From assembly GCF_019578655.1 (NCBI RefSeq), contig NC_063256.1:31854342-31918341 (forward strand): a stretch of DNA of 64,000 bases. The letters are read 5' to 3'. Below, piece after piece: positions 23,835 to 34,899 of the stretch. Source of the DNA: Ricinus communis (Eukaryota > Streptophyta > Magnoliopsida > Malpighiales > Euphorbiaceae). The notes under the pieces are model-generated. The model was not told the origin of the DNA and made no database searches. It saw only the letters and a program-made list of their open reading frames with translations. Numbering within the stretch: position 1 is the stretch's first letter; every line of letters begins with the position of its first letter. The position numbers and the translations under genes were made by a program.

Positions 23835-23839
23835 TCATG
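23835..23839. repeat. Target site duplication TCATG (right copy)
   Basis: Identical to 8108-8112. Confidence 0.7.
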
Positions 23840-25008
23840 CAACCTTACAATCATATTTAATCACATAAATCACATGAAATATTATAATGGTAAAATAAAT
23901 CTACCATGTTAACCTAATTAGTTAATTCATTAGAGTCAAAAACCCAACACAGATCATGATGTTATCAGATTTAAAATCCAGCATGAACATACATTAAAGA
24001 AACATGTTCAAATATTAAAAACCCTAGATATGTAGATAAGAAACACATAGAAAAATTAAAAGTCAATCCTAATCATGTTTCTAAACTCATAGAAGTATTA
24101 AAGGAAAGAGAAAAAAATGTTAATGATGCTGGATTTGGAAACTCTCATGTTGTCACCGTATTATGTTGACCCTCGAGTCTCTAAGGATGATGAGAAGGTG
24201 GAATCAAAGATTGGATATGAATCCAGTGCTTTTAGGGTTTGATTTGTTTACTTTATGAGAAAATTTTTTTAGGGTTTGACTTGGTGTTTGGTTTATGAGA
24301 AAAAAAATTTAGAAAACCTACTATTGTTCTAAAAGAGTTTCCTAAAATGGCTGCTCTCTTACTAGCTTTTCTTATGAACTCCTTAAAGAATGCTCTGATA
24401 TTTTTTAATAATTATTGTAGTTAATAATCGATGTAGCTAATGATTGCTAAGAATTCCTAATCCTAAACCTAAAATATAGTATTCTATTTATAGCAGTAGG
24501 GTTTAGGAAACCTTAGGAAGATTAGATAAGATCAATAAAAAAAATAAAATCTTTTTTATATGTCAAAAGTTTAGTATGATAAAAATCCAAAATAAAATCT
24601 TTTTAAATTTAAATAATTATCGATAATATCTTCTAGAAGATGCTTTTAACATTTTAGGTAAAAAAATACACATAAAATGACGTCGAAAGCCAAGATAAGA
24701 GACAATCAAGACTGTGTAGAGCCAATTAGCTGTGTACAGCCGATTTACTCAAGGGCCGAAAAGTTTTAAAAAATCTTGTAATTTAGTCCTTAAAATTTTA
24801 AAAACTGTCATTTCACCCCTCAAACTTAATTTTTTCTATCAATTGAGTCCAAATTGATTTTTAAAAAGTAATTTTGGTTCAATTATTCACCACCCTAATC
24901 GGGATTCATCCATCCTCAACCTCCTAAGACTTGAGAAAGATAGTAACTTTGATCATCGGGTATTCCATAATTTCCTTCATATCTAAATTCGAAAAACAGG
25001 TGTTAACA
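23840..25008 (-). mobile_element. Tat-A 5' LTR, U3-side half
   Basis: The right end on the minus strand is TGTTAACACCTGTTTTTCG, equivalent to the Tat-B and Tat-C LTR starts. The sequence follows them through the GAGCCAATTAGC and AGCCGATTTAC motifs (24711-24765) to the Copia breakpoint. It also matches Tat-B near the break (GATTAGG..ACATG..GGTTGCATG). About 45 extra bases near 23920-23965 have no counterpart in Tat-B. Confidence 0.8.
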
Positions 25009-25299
25009 TATGCCAATATCAAATTTTTTACTAACACCTTTTGATTGCAAGTACTCACTTCAACCCATGTGACGGTGTTAAGCTATCGATGGTAAGCATC
25101 CAACTAATGTGAGGACCCGCTCTTGTTGCACGAGTCTGACCATCGACCGAGGAAGGGGATGGTAGGCCCACTGAGAGTAGGGCACCTAATCGAGGTCAGT
25201 TAATGCTCATGGGCCTATATCTGCACAAAGCATGATTAAAAGAATAAGAATGAAAACAAAGAACAATAAAATGAAAATGAAACATATAAGAGACGTACC
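25009..25299. other. Spacer between Tat-A LTR and the plant mobile domain remnant
   Basis: About 290 bases without a convincing gene or PPT. The minus strand contains GGTCCTCAC and GGGCCTACCATCCCC, phrases that resemble Tat leader/3' sequence. It probably belongs to the 3' noncoding part of Tat-C. Confidence 0.35.
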
Positions 25300-25930
25300 A
25301 GAAATAGGTAAATGAAGCCGCATAGAGTCCGCTCAGCTCGGCATCCCCGGTCTAATCCTTGGCACGATTGCACCAATCCAGCTCTACCCTAGGCTAGCCG
25401 AGAGATAATGTTCAAGTCTGCCAATAAAGGAAGAATCCCAAAGTGGACATATTACTTTATATCCGCTAAGATTTTGCACCTCAACAATTATGCGATAAAC
25501 GAGTGAGCATACTAGTCAACCTCGTCATTAATCAAAGGCTACTTGACGGTGTCCACCATCCCAATCTAGTGGACTTGTAGAGAGGTAAAACCACCTTCAT
25601 CTGGCTCTTGACGATAGGCATGAATCCCAGCAGCTCAGCCAACCCACTCATACTCTAATGGAGTCAGTAGTTGAAGATCGGGAGATCACCATTGTAACAT
25701 ATCTAGTGAGGGTGCTATAGTCTAGTAGGGTCACAGTCATTTCCTTGAAATGCAATTGGAAGGTATGCGTCGTATCCGACCACCTCTCTATCAAAGTAGT
25801 CATCGTCACTATATCATTCTAGATGTGTAGAGAGTGCAAAACGGAGGCCAAGTAAAGCCGGCATCAGCAACACAAGCCCTAACCCTTGTAGGTAAGTCGT
25901 CCCACCACGTAAGTGGGTAGGAGAAGTTAC
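25300..25930 (-). pseudogene. Plant mobile domain (PMD) pseudogene
   Basis: In three minus-strand frames the region keeps the signature of the plant mobile domain found in MAIN/MAIL1 and long-form PP7 relatives. First comes a RACVADAGFTWPPF stretch (about 25880), then LIERWSDTTHTFQLHFKEM (about 25750), resembling the usual ERWRPETHTFHLP.GE segment, then a YARSF..LL stretch near 25500. Last is FGILPLLADLNIISRLA near 25440, resembling the usual YLPLLxDLxxIxxYAWG. At least seven stops occur where Trp is typical (for example before YARSF and after RLA). Frame changes are also present. Host PMD proteins act in transcriptional silencing; here it is a dead copy, in the same orientation as Tat-C. Confidence 0.6.
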
Positions 25931-26940
25931 TCGCTAGGCCATGACGGGCAATAAACGACTATCAATAAAATATACTAAACTAAGTATCTTTCCCTTTTTA
26001 CTTTGCACTATATTTACCTCTAACATTCAAGTTGTTCACTCTTCTAAGTATTGTAAGCCTCATTTAATTTATTGTTATTCATTTATTTCCTAACATGCAA
26101 AAATAAATAAATAAATAGAAATTGTATGTATAATAATAAAATAAAATAAAGTAAAATAAATAAACAAAAATGTGTATAGAATTATAAACAAAATAAAGTA
26201 ATAAAGAAAAACATAATAATCATAAAATAAAAACCAAAAATAACAAATGAAAGTAATAATAAAAAAGAAAGTCAGAATCACCAACCGCAGGATGTTGCTA
26301 GAAAGCCTGGTGATTAGCCGGGTGCACAAGGAAGGGCGTGTCATACTCCTCCCCTATCACCATAAAGTGGTTCAAATAATCCATCATAACTGGTCATCGA
26401 AGCGATTGCACTGGGACTCTGGGAATACGTGCTCTCTAATCAGCTATTAAGATCTCGAAATAAAGCACAGGTATATGTTTCGGTAGAGTTTTGAATTGGC
26501 AAGTCTTAAACGCCTATCAAGCATCTCTCTCTCACTAACAATTTCACCCATAATCTATAAATAAGGCAAATGATGTCAGCTAGCATCACTTGGCCTCTTC
26601 ATAGTCCAAAATCCGGTCTAAGCCCATGTAGACTTGAGCTTAGCCCATATGGACTAAGCCTCAGCCGATAATGGGGTATGCCCGAATAAAGGCAAAATAA
26701 GGGCTCTTTTGACCCCAAAAACTATAAATTGAGGCAAATTTGCCCTTATCCTTTATATTTACAGATAATTCAATCCTAATAAATAGAAATTTTTGATTGC
26801 TCCCACTAACCCTAGTCTGAAGGAACAATTTCTTTACAGGTAATTGCTTTGTTCAAACTCACAATGCTCATTCTATAAAGTAAGGGGGTAAAGCTGCCTG
26901 CACTAAAATTAAAATCAGTATACGAAAATGAGTAACCTAA
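25931..26940. other. Noncoding region between PMD remnant and tandem array
   Basis: Contains an A/T-rich simple stretch at 26090-26260 (AAATAAATAAAT and related). Around 26270-26450 lies more GC-rich sequence that may be the 5' part of the PMD ORF. Around 26570-26900 a CTATAAATTGAGG box is followed by pyrimidine-rich sequence, which looks like a promoter/LTR fragment in plus orientation. None is long enough to assign. Confidence 0.3.
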
Positions 26941-26946
26941 AGAATG

Positions 26947-27250
26947 GCGAGATGGTGTCTCCCAAAAAGGTATAAGAATAGAGAGGTGATGCCTCCTATC
27001 TGGGGGCAAGATGGTGTTTTCTCTACAGGGGCTCATTTAAAGCAGTAAAGTGATGCTCCCTGCCTCAACAAGAGTAGTGAGATGGTGTCTTCTATGATTT
27101 GAATAAAACTAGCGAGATGGTTTCTCCCAAAAAGTATTTAAGTAGCAACATGGTGCCTCTACTTCATAAGTCTAGTAAAATAGTGAGATGGTACCTCTCA
27201 TAATAAAGAAAAATCCTTCAAAAGCATATATAGAGGCAAGTTGGTGTCTT
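26947..27250 (-). repeat. Irregular tandem array with core GAGATGGTGTCTCC
   Basis: About nine copies of the core at roughly 26950, 26983, 27009, 27051, 27080, 27115, 27148, 27186 and 27238. Spacing is 26 to 52 bases. Variants include GAGGTGATGCCTCC, CAAGATGGTGTTTTC and GAGATGGTACCTCT. It lies just downstream of the integrase of Tat-C. Confidence 0.7.
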
Positions 27251-27379
27251 CCTCGAATAAATATAACTTTAGGAGAAAATCAAGCCCATCATGTGACATC
27301 TAATAATTTTTGCTTTGGGTAACCGAAACAACCAATCCTTATAATACAATACCATCTTTGAGAGTACTTTCTTTAGGTT

Positions 27380-27850
27380 CTTATTGTTTGCTTCCACTGC
27401 TCCATTCGCCTAATGCCTGTATGGAGAAGACCTATGTTGTTCAATCCTATACTCCGCCAGCATGTCTGTTGTTTGACCTATAAACTGCACACCATTATCT
27501 GTCACAACATGATGTGGGACCCCATACCTGCAGATCAGGTTCCTCACTATGAACCTAGCCACCTGCCTCGCCCCCACAGTAGTGACAACTCAGTCTTAAC
27601 CTACTTAGAGAAATAGTCAATTGCCATTATTATGTATCTATGACCATTCAAAGGAGGTTTTAAGTCTCCGATGATGTTGATGAGGATGTCAAAAGGCCAT
27701 GAGGATGTCAAATTCTGAAGCTCAGTCAAAGGTATGTGACTCAAGTTGCTATAAAGCTGGCACTTAGAGCTATATAATACTTTTCCATTGTTAACCAATA
27801 ATATCCTTGACGTATTACCTTTCTAGTTAACACTGTGTCGTTCATATGAG
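27380..27850 (-). pseudogene. Tat-C integrase (partial)
   Basis: The minus strand gives part of the zinc-binding region (VIRQGYYWLTM, KCQLY) and then the catalytic core: WPFDILINIIGDLKPP with the first Asp region degraded, HRYIIMAIDYFSK, a CRYGVPHHVVTDNGVQF segment with the second Asp, and a GAVEANNKN segment with the Glu (27390-27420). Frame changes occur near 27600 and a stop near 27410. The C-terminal part is missing and the tandem array follows. Integrase of this type inserts retroelement DNA. Confidence 0.75.
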
Positions 27851-28340
27851 GCCACATCCCCTTTTATGCATCTTCTCCATTACAAGTTGTGCTTCCGCTC
27901 TAATAAGTTGCCCCCATATTCTTTAGCCCAAAAGGCATAATCTTATAGCAGTATGTACCCTATTCGGTGATAAATGATGACTTCAGCTTGTCTATTACTA
28001 CCATCATGATCTGGTTGTACTTGGAAAAACCATCGATGAAAGAGTACATCGTAATTGAAGCGGCACTATCGACTATCACATCTATATGAGGAAGGAGAAA
28101 ATCATCATTAAAGCATGCCTTGTTCAGGTCCTAATAATCCATGCACATCCGTACTTTTCCGTCTTTCTTCAGGACTGCGACGATGTTCGCTAAACATTCA
28201 AGATAGTCGACTATATTAAGGAAATTGGCTTTTACGTGCTTAGCGACTTGTTCCGGATTCTTCTCTGCCTATTTTGATCTTAATCTTCTCATCTTCTGCT
28301 TAATCGGCTTGATGTGCGGGTAGGTGGAATGTGGTGCTCT
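27850..28340 (-). pseudogene. Tat-C reverse transcriptase N-terminal part
   Basis: In minus direction: a KPIKQKMRRL stretch, VLKKDGKVRMCMDY (about 28150), LNKACFNDDFLLPHID, YSFIDGFSKYNQI, FITEYGTYCYKIMPFGLKN, then GATY. Soon afterwards the sequence becomes the integrase zinc-binding region. The YxDD active site, the RT thumb and the whole RNase H are missing, so a deletion joins RT to integrase near 27850-27880. Confidence 0.75.
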
Positions 28341-28439
28341 GCTATCTTTCCATCTAACCTTGGCATGTGGTCATAGGACTAAGAAAATACTTCTTTTCTT
28401 TTTTCCATTATTTTTTCTAATTCCCTCCTCTCCTCAAGA

Positions 28440-29720
28440 GTTATTATTATGAGCTATCAAAACCTTTCTTGGATTTTCATTTGTGTCTAAATTAAATGAA
28501 TCAATTTATATAGAATTAATGTCTAACATGCACATGTCATGATTATCAAAGTGCACACTACCATCAGGAAAAACATCACATAAGTAAGTAAAATTGGAGT
28601 TTATATCATTGATCTTAGAAATAAAACAAATATCATTCTCATAAAGATCGGACGTGATTATATCGTCATAAGATACATCAATGATATGCTCCTCTATCAG
28701 AGCAGTTAGCTCTTGCTAATTCAGCCTCTTAGGTAGAGAGATAAATTCTTCTAGTTTCAGCTCTTTTACCTTGGTGGTGACCTTTTCACAGACTTCCTTG
28801 ATGCTCAACTCGACCATCCTGTTGATGATCAAGTTCTTGAATATCTCGAATCCCGGCACCTTAGTTTTAGCTACTGTAATAAGTTCGGGCTTCCTAGAGT
28901 AGGGTTTGTACTCCTGGACAAATATATCTTTTAGAGTCTTAAACTTTGGTTTGCCCTCATCTTCATCCTCATGGTACCCAGCTCATGTCGAGTCTTCTGA
29001 CCTTTGAAGTCTGGTAGCTCTGCAGTACCTTGCTGGTTCTTTCTTAGCCCTATTCCATGCATGAAGTTCATCTCCTTAAATATCCTGGCTACTTTTAGAT
29101 CCATGTAGTCCTCGCAGATAATAGCAACTTGGAATCCAATAGGGGCTTCCAGCTCCTTGACAGCTTCTTGAATAGCCGAGACAACCTTACCCCCTTTCGG
29201 CATTGATAGTCAATATTTCACCTTCATAAGGGAACTTGACCTTTTGATGTACAATGGAAGGGACTCCTCCTAGGGCATGAAACAATGGCCCACCCAATAA
29301 CAAAGCAAAGGTTACTAGGATTTCCATGATAATAAATTCTACCCAAGATTTAATGGGACTCATTTTAACCAGTGCCGAAATGTCCCCTCCACGTCTGCCA
29401 TCATTTTATCATAGGCTTTTACAACCATATATGATGGTTTCAGAATTTTTTAGTCATTCTCAGCTTAGGGAGTATGTGAGAGGGACACATAATAATGGTT
29501 GACCCATCATCCACCACCACCACTTGGAGATTTTTTCCCCTTGACCGCTACTGCTATACAAAGAGCCTTATTATGGTCTCTTCCCTCTAATGGTAGTCTT
29601 CATTTTAGAAAGTGATCATCCTAGTGGTTTTGTCAATTATGGTTTTGATAATCTCCTCGGGGGTAGCTGTTATGCTAATACTTATACTAAATAAGGCCTA
29701 GATTAAAGCCTTTATATGAT
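28440..29720 (-). pseudogene. Tat-C protease region with G-patch-like motif
   Basis: Pieces in minus direction: VVVDDGSTIIMCP near 29490-29530, which fits a retropepsin active site (D-G-S); LGGVPSIVHQKVKFP near 29240-29290, a typical Tat phrase; and an open frame at 28931-29203 beginning MPKGGKVVSAIQEAV. That frame contains VARIFKEMNFMHGIGLRKNQ, whose spacing of aromatic and Gly residues resembles a decayed G-patch (ARIMxxMGYxxGxGLGKxxQG). The block before RT (28440-28900) is acidic and lacks a clear domain. Several stops interrupt the region. Confidence 0.6.
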
Positions 29721-29769
29721 CTGATGAGTGCATCAATAGTTCCAGATATCAACTGTCTTCTTTTCTTTC

Positions 29770-32624
29770 TTAAGCTGCTCTAACAACCTATTATCACCTC
29801 CTTCAAGCACTTTCTCGACTTGCTTTAACTCTTGTACCCCTATATCTTCACCCTTACCTACTAGCTCGGCTTTTTGTTGGAGTCACTATCTGCCTAGATA
29901 TCTTTCACCCTAGTCTCTTGGACTTCACACTCATCCCAAAACTATACCAAATGCCGATGGCCATAACTGATTTCTTCTTACCCTCCTTCCAAATATCCAA
30001 AAGGCAAGGCTCATAAGCCGCTTGATTATCGTCTAACCCTCAACCACTTGGCACAATATCCTTAATCCAAATGTCAGCCGAAGAAGGCCTCAAATAGCGG
30101 ACCTTGAAATTAAATTTGCTCGAGGGTTGCACTAATAAGTCTTCACATTTATATCAAGAAAGTTGCTCAACTTGCCATTCTCCATAGTCTATTAAGTCGT
30201 GGATATCGTGCTTGAGACAGTTGCATTGATCCTTTACATTCCCAAAAGCCTGGTGATACTCACAATATTGGCCATTGTAAGGGGTTGGACTACTTTTTCA
30301 TGTTTAGGGTTTGAGTTTTTCGCTCTATTTTAGATGTGGGAACACTATAAATAATAGTGCCCCTAGCTCAGTGAAGGTTCTTTGTGGGCTATTTGGCTCT
30401 AACTCTGGCTCGGGTTAGGATATATCTTGGAAAGAGTTCATAACCTCCTCTTCACTAAAGTTAGGGGTGATCATGGACATTTGGTTTGGGGGTGGTGTGT
30501 TGTTATAGTTTGGTAGGGGATTTCTTCTAGTACTAGGCTAGTCTAGGTCGATTAGTTTTCTAGCATCAATGAGGTCTTGGATTTCATGTTTTAGTTAGAT
30601 GTAGTTGTCTCTATGGTGGCTAGGTGCTTGGTAGGATTTACAATAGGTGTTCAGTTTTTAGCTAGGTACATTAGGGTTATGTGGGTTTTGTTAGGGTAGT
30701 TGGTTGGAGCATGCCATCTATACTAACCTCTCAAAGATCTTTGAGAGAGGTTGCTTGAAGTTGGAGAACTTCCTCGGTTGTTGGACAACATTCACATATA
30801 GAGTTCTGCTACCTCTAGCCTGATAATTCAACATTCCACTGGTTTGTACGATCTTCCTTTTATCATTTTTTATTTCTTTGATATGAAGCCCATCATCATA
30901 CAAGTCCATAAAAGTCTTCGGATTCATCATCTGAAGCCTTTTGACCTATCTAGGAAAACATTTTAGACTGCTATATGAACTTCGTCCTTTTTCAGGGGCT
31001 TATTTTTCATCAACCTAGCCTTATTCCTCCACCTAGTCAAGAAATCAGAGAAGGATTCATTTTTTGCTTAGTGGACTCGAGGTCCCTAATTGATACTTCT
31101 AGTTGGGTATTATAGTCATATTGTTTAATGAAAGAATTATATAATTGCGCCATTCAACTTTGACAGATTTTTTCAGACTATGATACCAGTTTACAGCGGA
31201 TCCTTCTAGCGATTATACACATAAGTTGACAATTTGGGTCCTATTTAATTGAGTAGTTCCCATGATAGTTACATACTGCTTTAGATGAACCTTCGAATTA
31301 TTAGTCCTGTTGAACTTGTTCATCTCAGGCATCCTGAATTTTACAAGCAGCTCGTCTTCACCTATCAACACTAATTCCTCAAAATCATAGGTTGGGTCCA
31401 ACCCTTTGATTTCCAGCATGCCTTGCATCTTGTCAAGCCTACAGCTCAAGCCACTTATAGCTTCATTAGTAGCAAGGGCAGTCTCCCTTTTGGCTTGGTC
31501 CAGCACAAACTCATCCAAATCCCAAAATATTTAGGCCATTCCCCTTCTAGTAAGGTCTTCAGCATTACGATTAGCAGTGGTTGTGGTAGCAGCAGCAGTT
31601 TCAATGGCAATTATAGCCGGATCGACAACAAGAGGAATAGCTATTGGAGTAATTGGGGTATTTAGAGCAACAGGTGGGGCTTGATTTGTAGCCATCCCAG
31701 CCAAAATTTGTTAGAGCTCTTCTTGGATCATACCCCTCAAATCATCAATGACAACATTCTTGAGGATCTCAATATCCTGGTTGTTAGCTTTTCCATTAAC
31801 CATTTCAAACGTAGCTTCAATTTCACTTGTGGAAGCTTGATGTCTTAGCTTTTCAAGAACCTCTAGCATGGTTCAGATTCTTGGTGAGATAGATATTCTC
31901 TCTAGCCTTCCACTATCTTGCCTTTTCCAACCTAAAAGAGTGTCTAAATGGCTAAAAAATAAAAGGTTAATATGATGCATGTGATATGCAAAAAGAAAAA
32001 AGAGAAAGGGTTAGCATACACAAAGTCATTATACAAAGCATCCTTTTGACCTTATTTCTCCCACACACGGTTCATGGTGAGTTCTTCTTCCCTAATTTTA
32101 GGCGTGAGATTCCTATCAACAGGGGATAGTAGGCCCGTTGCGCGTGCTATAAACTTTCAAATCAAATATAAAATAAACAAGGCAATGTTTCTCAATATAA
32201 GTATAAAGCCTGCATATTTTGGGCATGGGGCCTAATTCCACATGTGTTTGGGTCAAGGCTTTTAAAAATGTGGGCTAAAGTACATCTCAAATAGTAAGAA
32301 GTAGGGTTCTTAAGGGAGATTACTATGGTCATTATTGTGAGCTGAGTCTTGAAAAAGGATAAAAGGCTCCCACTCAAGGGTTCTTCCTTGGCTCGTCTCC
32401 CCACTCAAGGGCTCATGTGACGAAGGAAATTGACTCATTACTTATGAGTGATGGTTGACCAGAGCCCTAACTCCAAGGTATAAGTGGAACTAAAGAACCA
32501 CTAATCGACGCCATCGGAGCTGTAGGGACCAAAGTGCACAAGGTGTGATAATGGTGTAGTGATGTAAGAATTAGTCGTTAAATAATAAAATTAAAGACAA
32601 ACATAAAATGGAATCAACTTCTCT
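29770..32624 (-). pseudogene. Tat-C gag and leader
   Basis: The leader runs from the PBS to about 31.9 kb. Gag pieces in minus direction: ATNQAPPVAL and an alanine/threonine-rich stretch (31560-31700); an open frame at 31213-31518 with DEFVLDQAKRETALATNEAI, then KFRMPEMNKFNR and HLKQYVTIMGTTQLN; another at 30718-30930 with MMNPKTFMDLYDDGLHIKEI. A late part at about 30060-30300 includes cysteines and histidines (EYHQAFG), possibly the nucleocapsid. Frameshifts separate them. A shorter copy is at 4980-6972. Gag forms the particle in which the element is reverse transcribed. Confidence 0.65.
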
Positions 32625-32644
32625 TATCCCCAACGGAATCGCCA
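32625..32644 (-). other. Primer binding site of Tat-C
   Basis: On the minus strand TGGCGATTCCGTTGGGGATA, one base after the LTR end. About 115 bases upstream, inside the LTR, GGTGGCGACTCC repeats the first part of the site in the same orientation. Confidence 0.65.
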
Positions 32645-32645
32645 C

Positions 32646-34899
32646 TATGGAAGGCGGTTTTGGGTGCACATCCAAGTGTTTTTAGAGACTACAACACTGC
32701 AAGGCTTTTCAACCTAATAAGAACACGCTAGTTAACCATAGAGACTAGCGTGGAGATAGGAGTCGCCACCTGGATAATTCTCTGGAACACTTTTTCTAAT
32801 TGTGTGGTGTTTCTCGATTCCATAAGGAAGCTTCACCACATCTAGAGATGGATCTGGAAGCTAACTTCTTTATTTATGTATCTTTGTCTTTAATTTTATT
32901 ATTTAACCGGTCATATTCCCTAATGAATGCAACAATTATATTTCTACACATCAAGCACTACAGCATATGAAGTCCGCCTAGCCTATTTTATTAAGCCCAA
33001 TCCAAATTTAATTATCCTATTTTACTAATTAATTATGCACAAAGTCTTCCTAATCTAGCTCAGTTTATAAGTTATGCTTTGATTCCAAGCCTTTTAAGCC
33101 TATATGGACTAATTTTTATGTGAAGGCCCAATTATGTGATCTTAAATCTAATCATGAACGAATTATAATTAAAGCATGGCAAGACCCACTAGGTCTACTT
33201 AAATTTTAAGTTAAGCCCAATTATCATCTGATTAACTTGATGGATTATAATTTTCATGTTGGGTCCAATTTTTAACCTAGAGTCTATGTTCCAAATTTTA
33301 ACAAAGTAATCACTTTACAGTTATTTTGCATACATCAAATATAAAATAAAAATAGAAATGCATAAAATAAAAACCTAGCTATTACAACATTTTCCTACAA
33401 CTAAAAAAAATAAAAAATACTTAAATTCTAAATACATAACATAAAATCGCCAAAATATACATAAAACTCAAAAATTTGGCTGAAAAAGTGCACACAGCCG
33501 ATTGGATAAGAGCATAGAGCTGAATCAGCTTTGCACTAAGCCAATCGGCTCTGGGAGGCTTGAATGGCCTTTTTGTGAGTTTCTGAAACTTTTCATACCC
33601 AGAAGCCAATTTTTACATGCACAAAAGGTAAAAAAATTCGATTAAAACATATAAAATTGAATAAACAACATAAAAAATGGAATCGAACAACTAATAGCCT
33701 GAAAAGCATGCAAACCATAGAAATCAAAATTGACAATAAGTGAAAATAACACTCTAAAGCATATTCCTAATTTTAATCATGCTATCCTAGAAATCTAATT
33801 CAAATAGATACAGCCTAATTAATTATGTTTTCCTAATCATTAACTATTCATATTTAAAATCCAATAAAATTATACAATCTACATGTTCTTATTATCAAAT
33901 TCAAAATTCAACAAATTATAACATGTTAATTCACAAGAAAAACCTATTATAATCATATAAAATATATGAAATAATAACAAAACATCCTAGACGTATTTCT
34001 AAAATTACAAAAGAAAAAGAACTAATTTCAAGGGAAAGTGATGTTGATGATATAGAGGGAACCATCAGGTTGTCACTGTGGATTGCTATTCTGCGAGTCT
34101 CAAGAGACGATGAGGCAATTAAATCAAAGATTGTCTGAGAATCCAATTCTGCTTGAGATCTAAAAACTTCTATCGTTCTAAATAAGTTTTCTCATCTAGG
34201 ATTCTTTCTTAGTGACTTGCTAAAAAACTCTTAGGTATAGTTAATTCATGAACGTCGATCAATAATTTTAGAGTATAACTTAAAGAGTGGAGCTAACCCC
34301 AAACTTAAGGTGTCATATTCTATTTATAAGGTTAGGATTAGGAAGCCCAAGAAACACCGATAAGTATTTAATTATTTAAAAATAAAAACTATTAATTATC
34401 TTTTCCTTTTATCATATATTAATATCCAATAAATAAAATTAAATCTTTTATATTCAATCAATTATCATAAAAAAATTTAAAAATTCTAATAATTATCACA
34501 AATCACTTCTATAAATTTATTTTAATATTTTTGGACGTATAAATGTCGAAAATACACGTAAAACAGTGTTGAATCGATAAAAATTGCCAATCGGCACTAT
34601 ATAGAGCCAATTCTGCTCTATGTTAAGCCGATTGGTTCTAAGGGCTAAAATATTTGGGAAATTATGGCAATTTGTTCCTAAACTTGCTGAAACAGCCATT
34701 TTACCCCTTAAAGTTAATTTTTTCTGACAATCAAATCCAAATTGATTCTAGAAAAGTGATTTTAATTTAATTATTCTTAGTTCTAACTTGGATTCACCTG
34801 TCCTCGGTCTCCTAAAATTCGAGAAAAGTATTAACTTTTATCATAGGATTTTCTGTAATTCCCTCGATATTTGAATCCAGCAAATGGATGCTGATAACA
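32646..34899 (-). mobile_element. Tat-C 5' LTR
   Basis: On the minus strand it starts TGTTATCAGCATCC at 34899 and ends at the PBS, 2254 bases. It contains two GAGCCGATTGGCTC-type clusters (34583-34642 and 33488-33556), at the same two relative positions as in Tat-B. The matching 3' LTR was not found; Tat-A sits where it might be. Confidence 0.8.
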
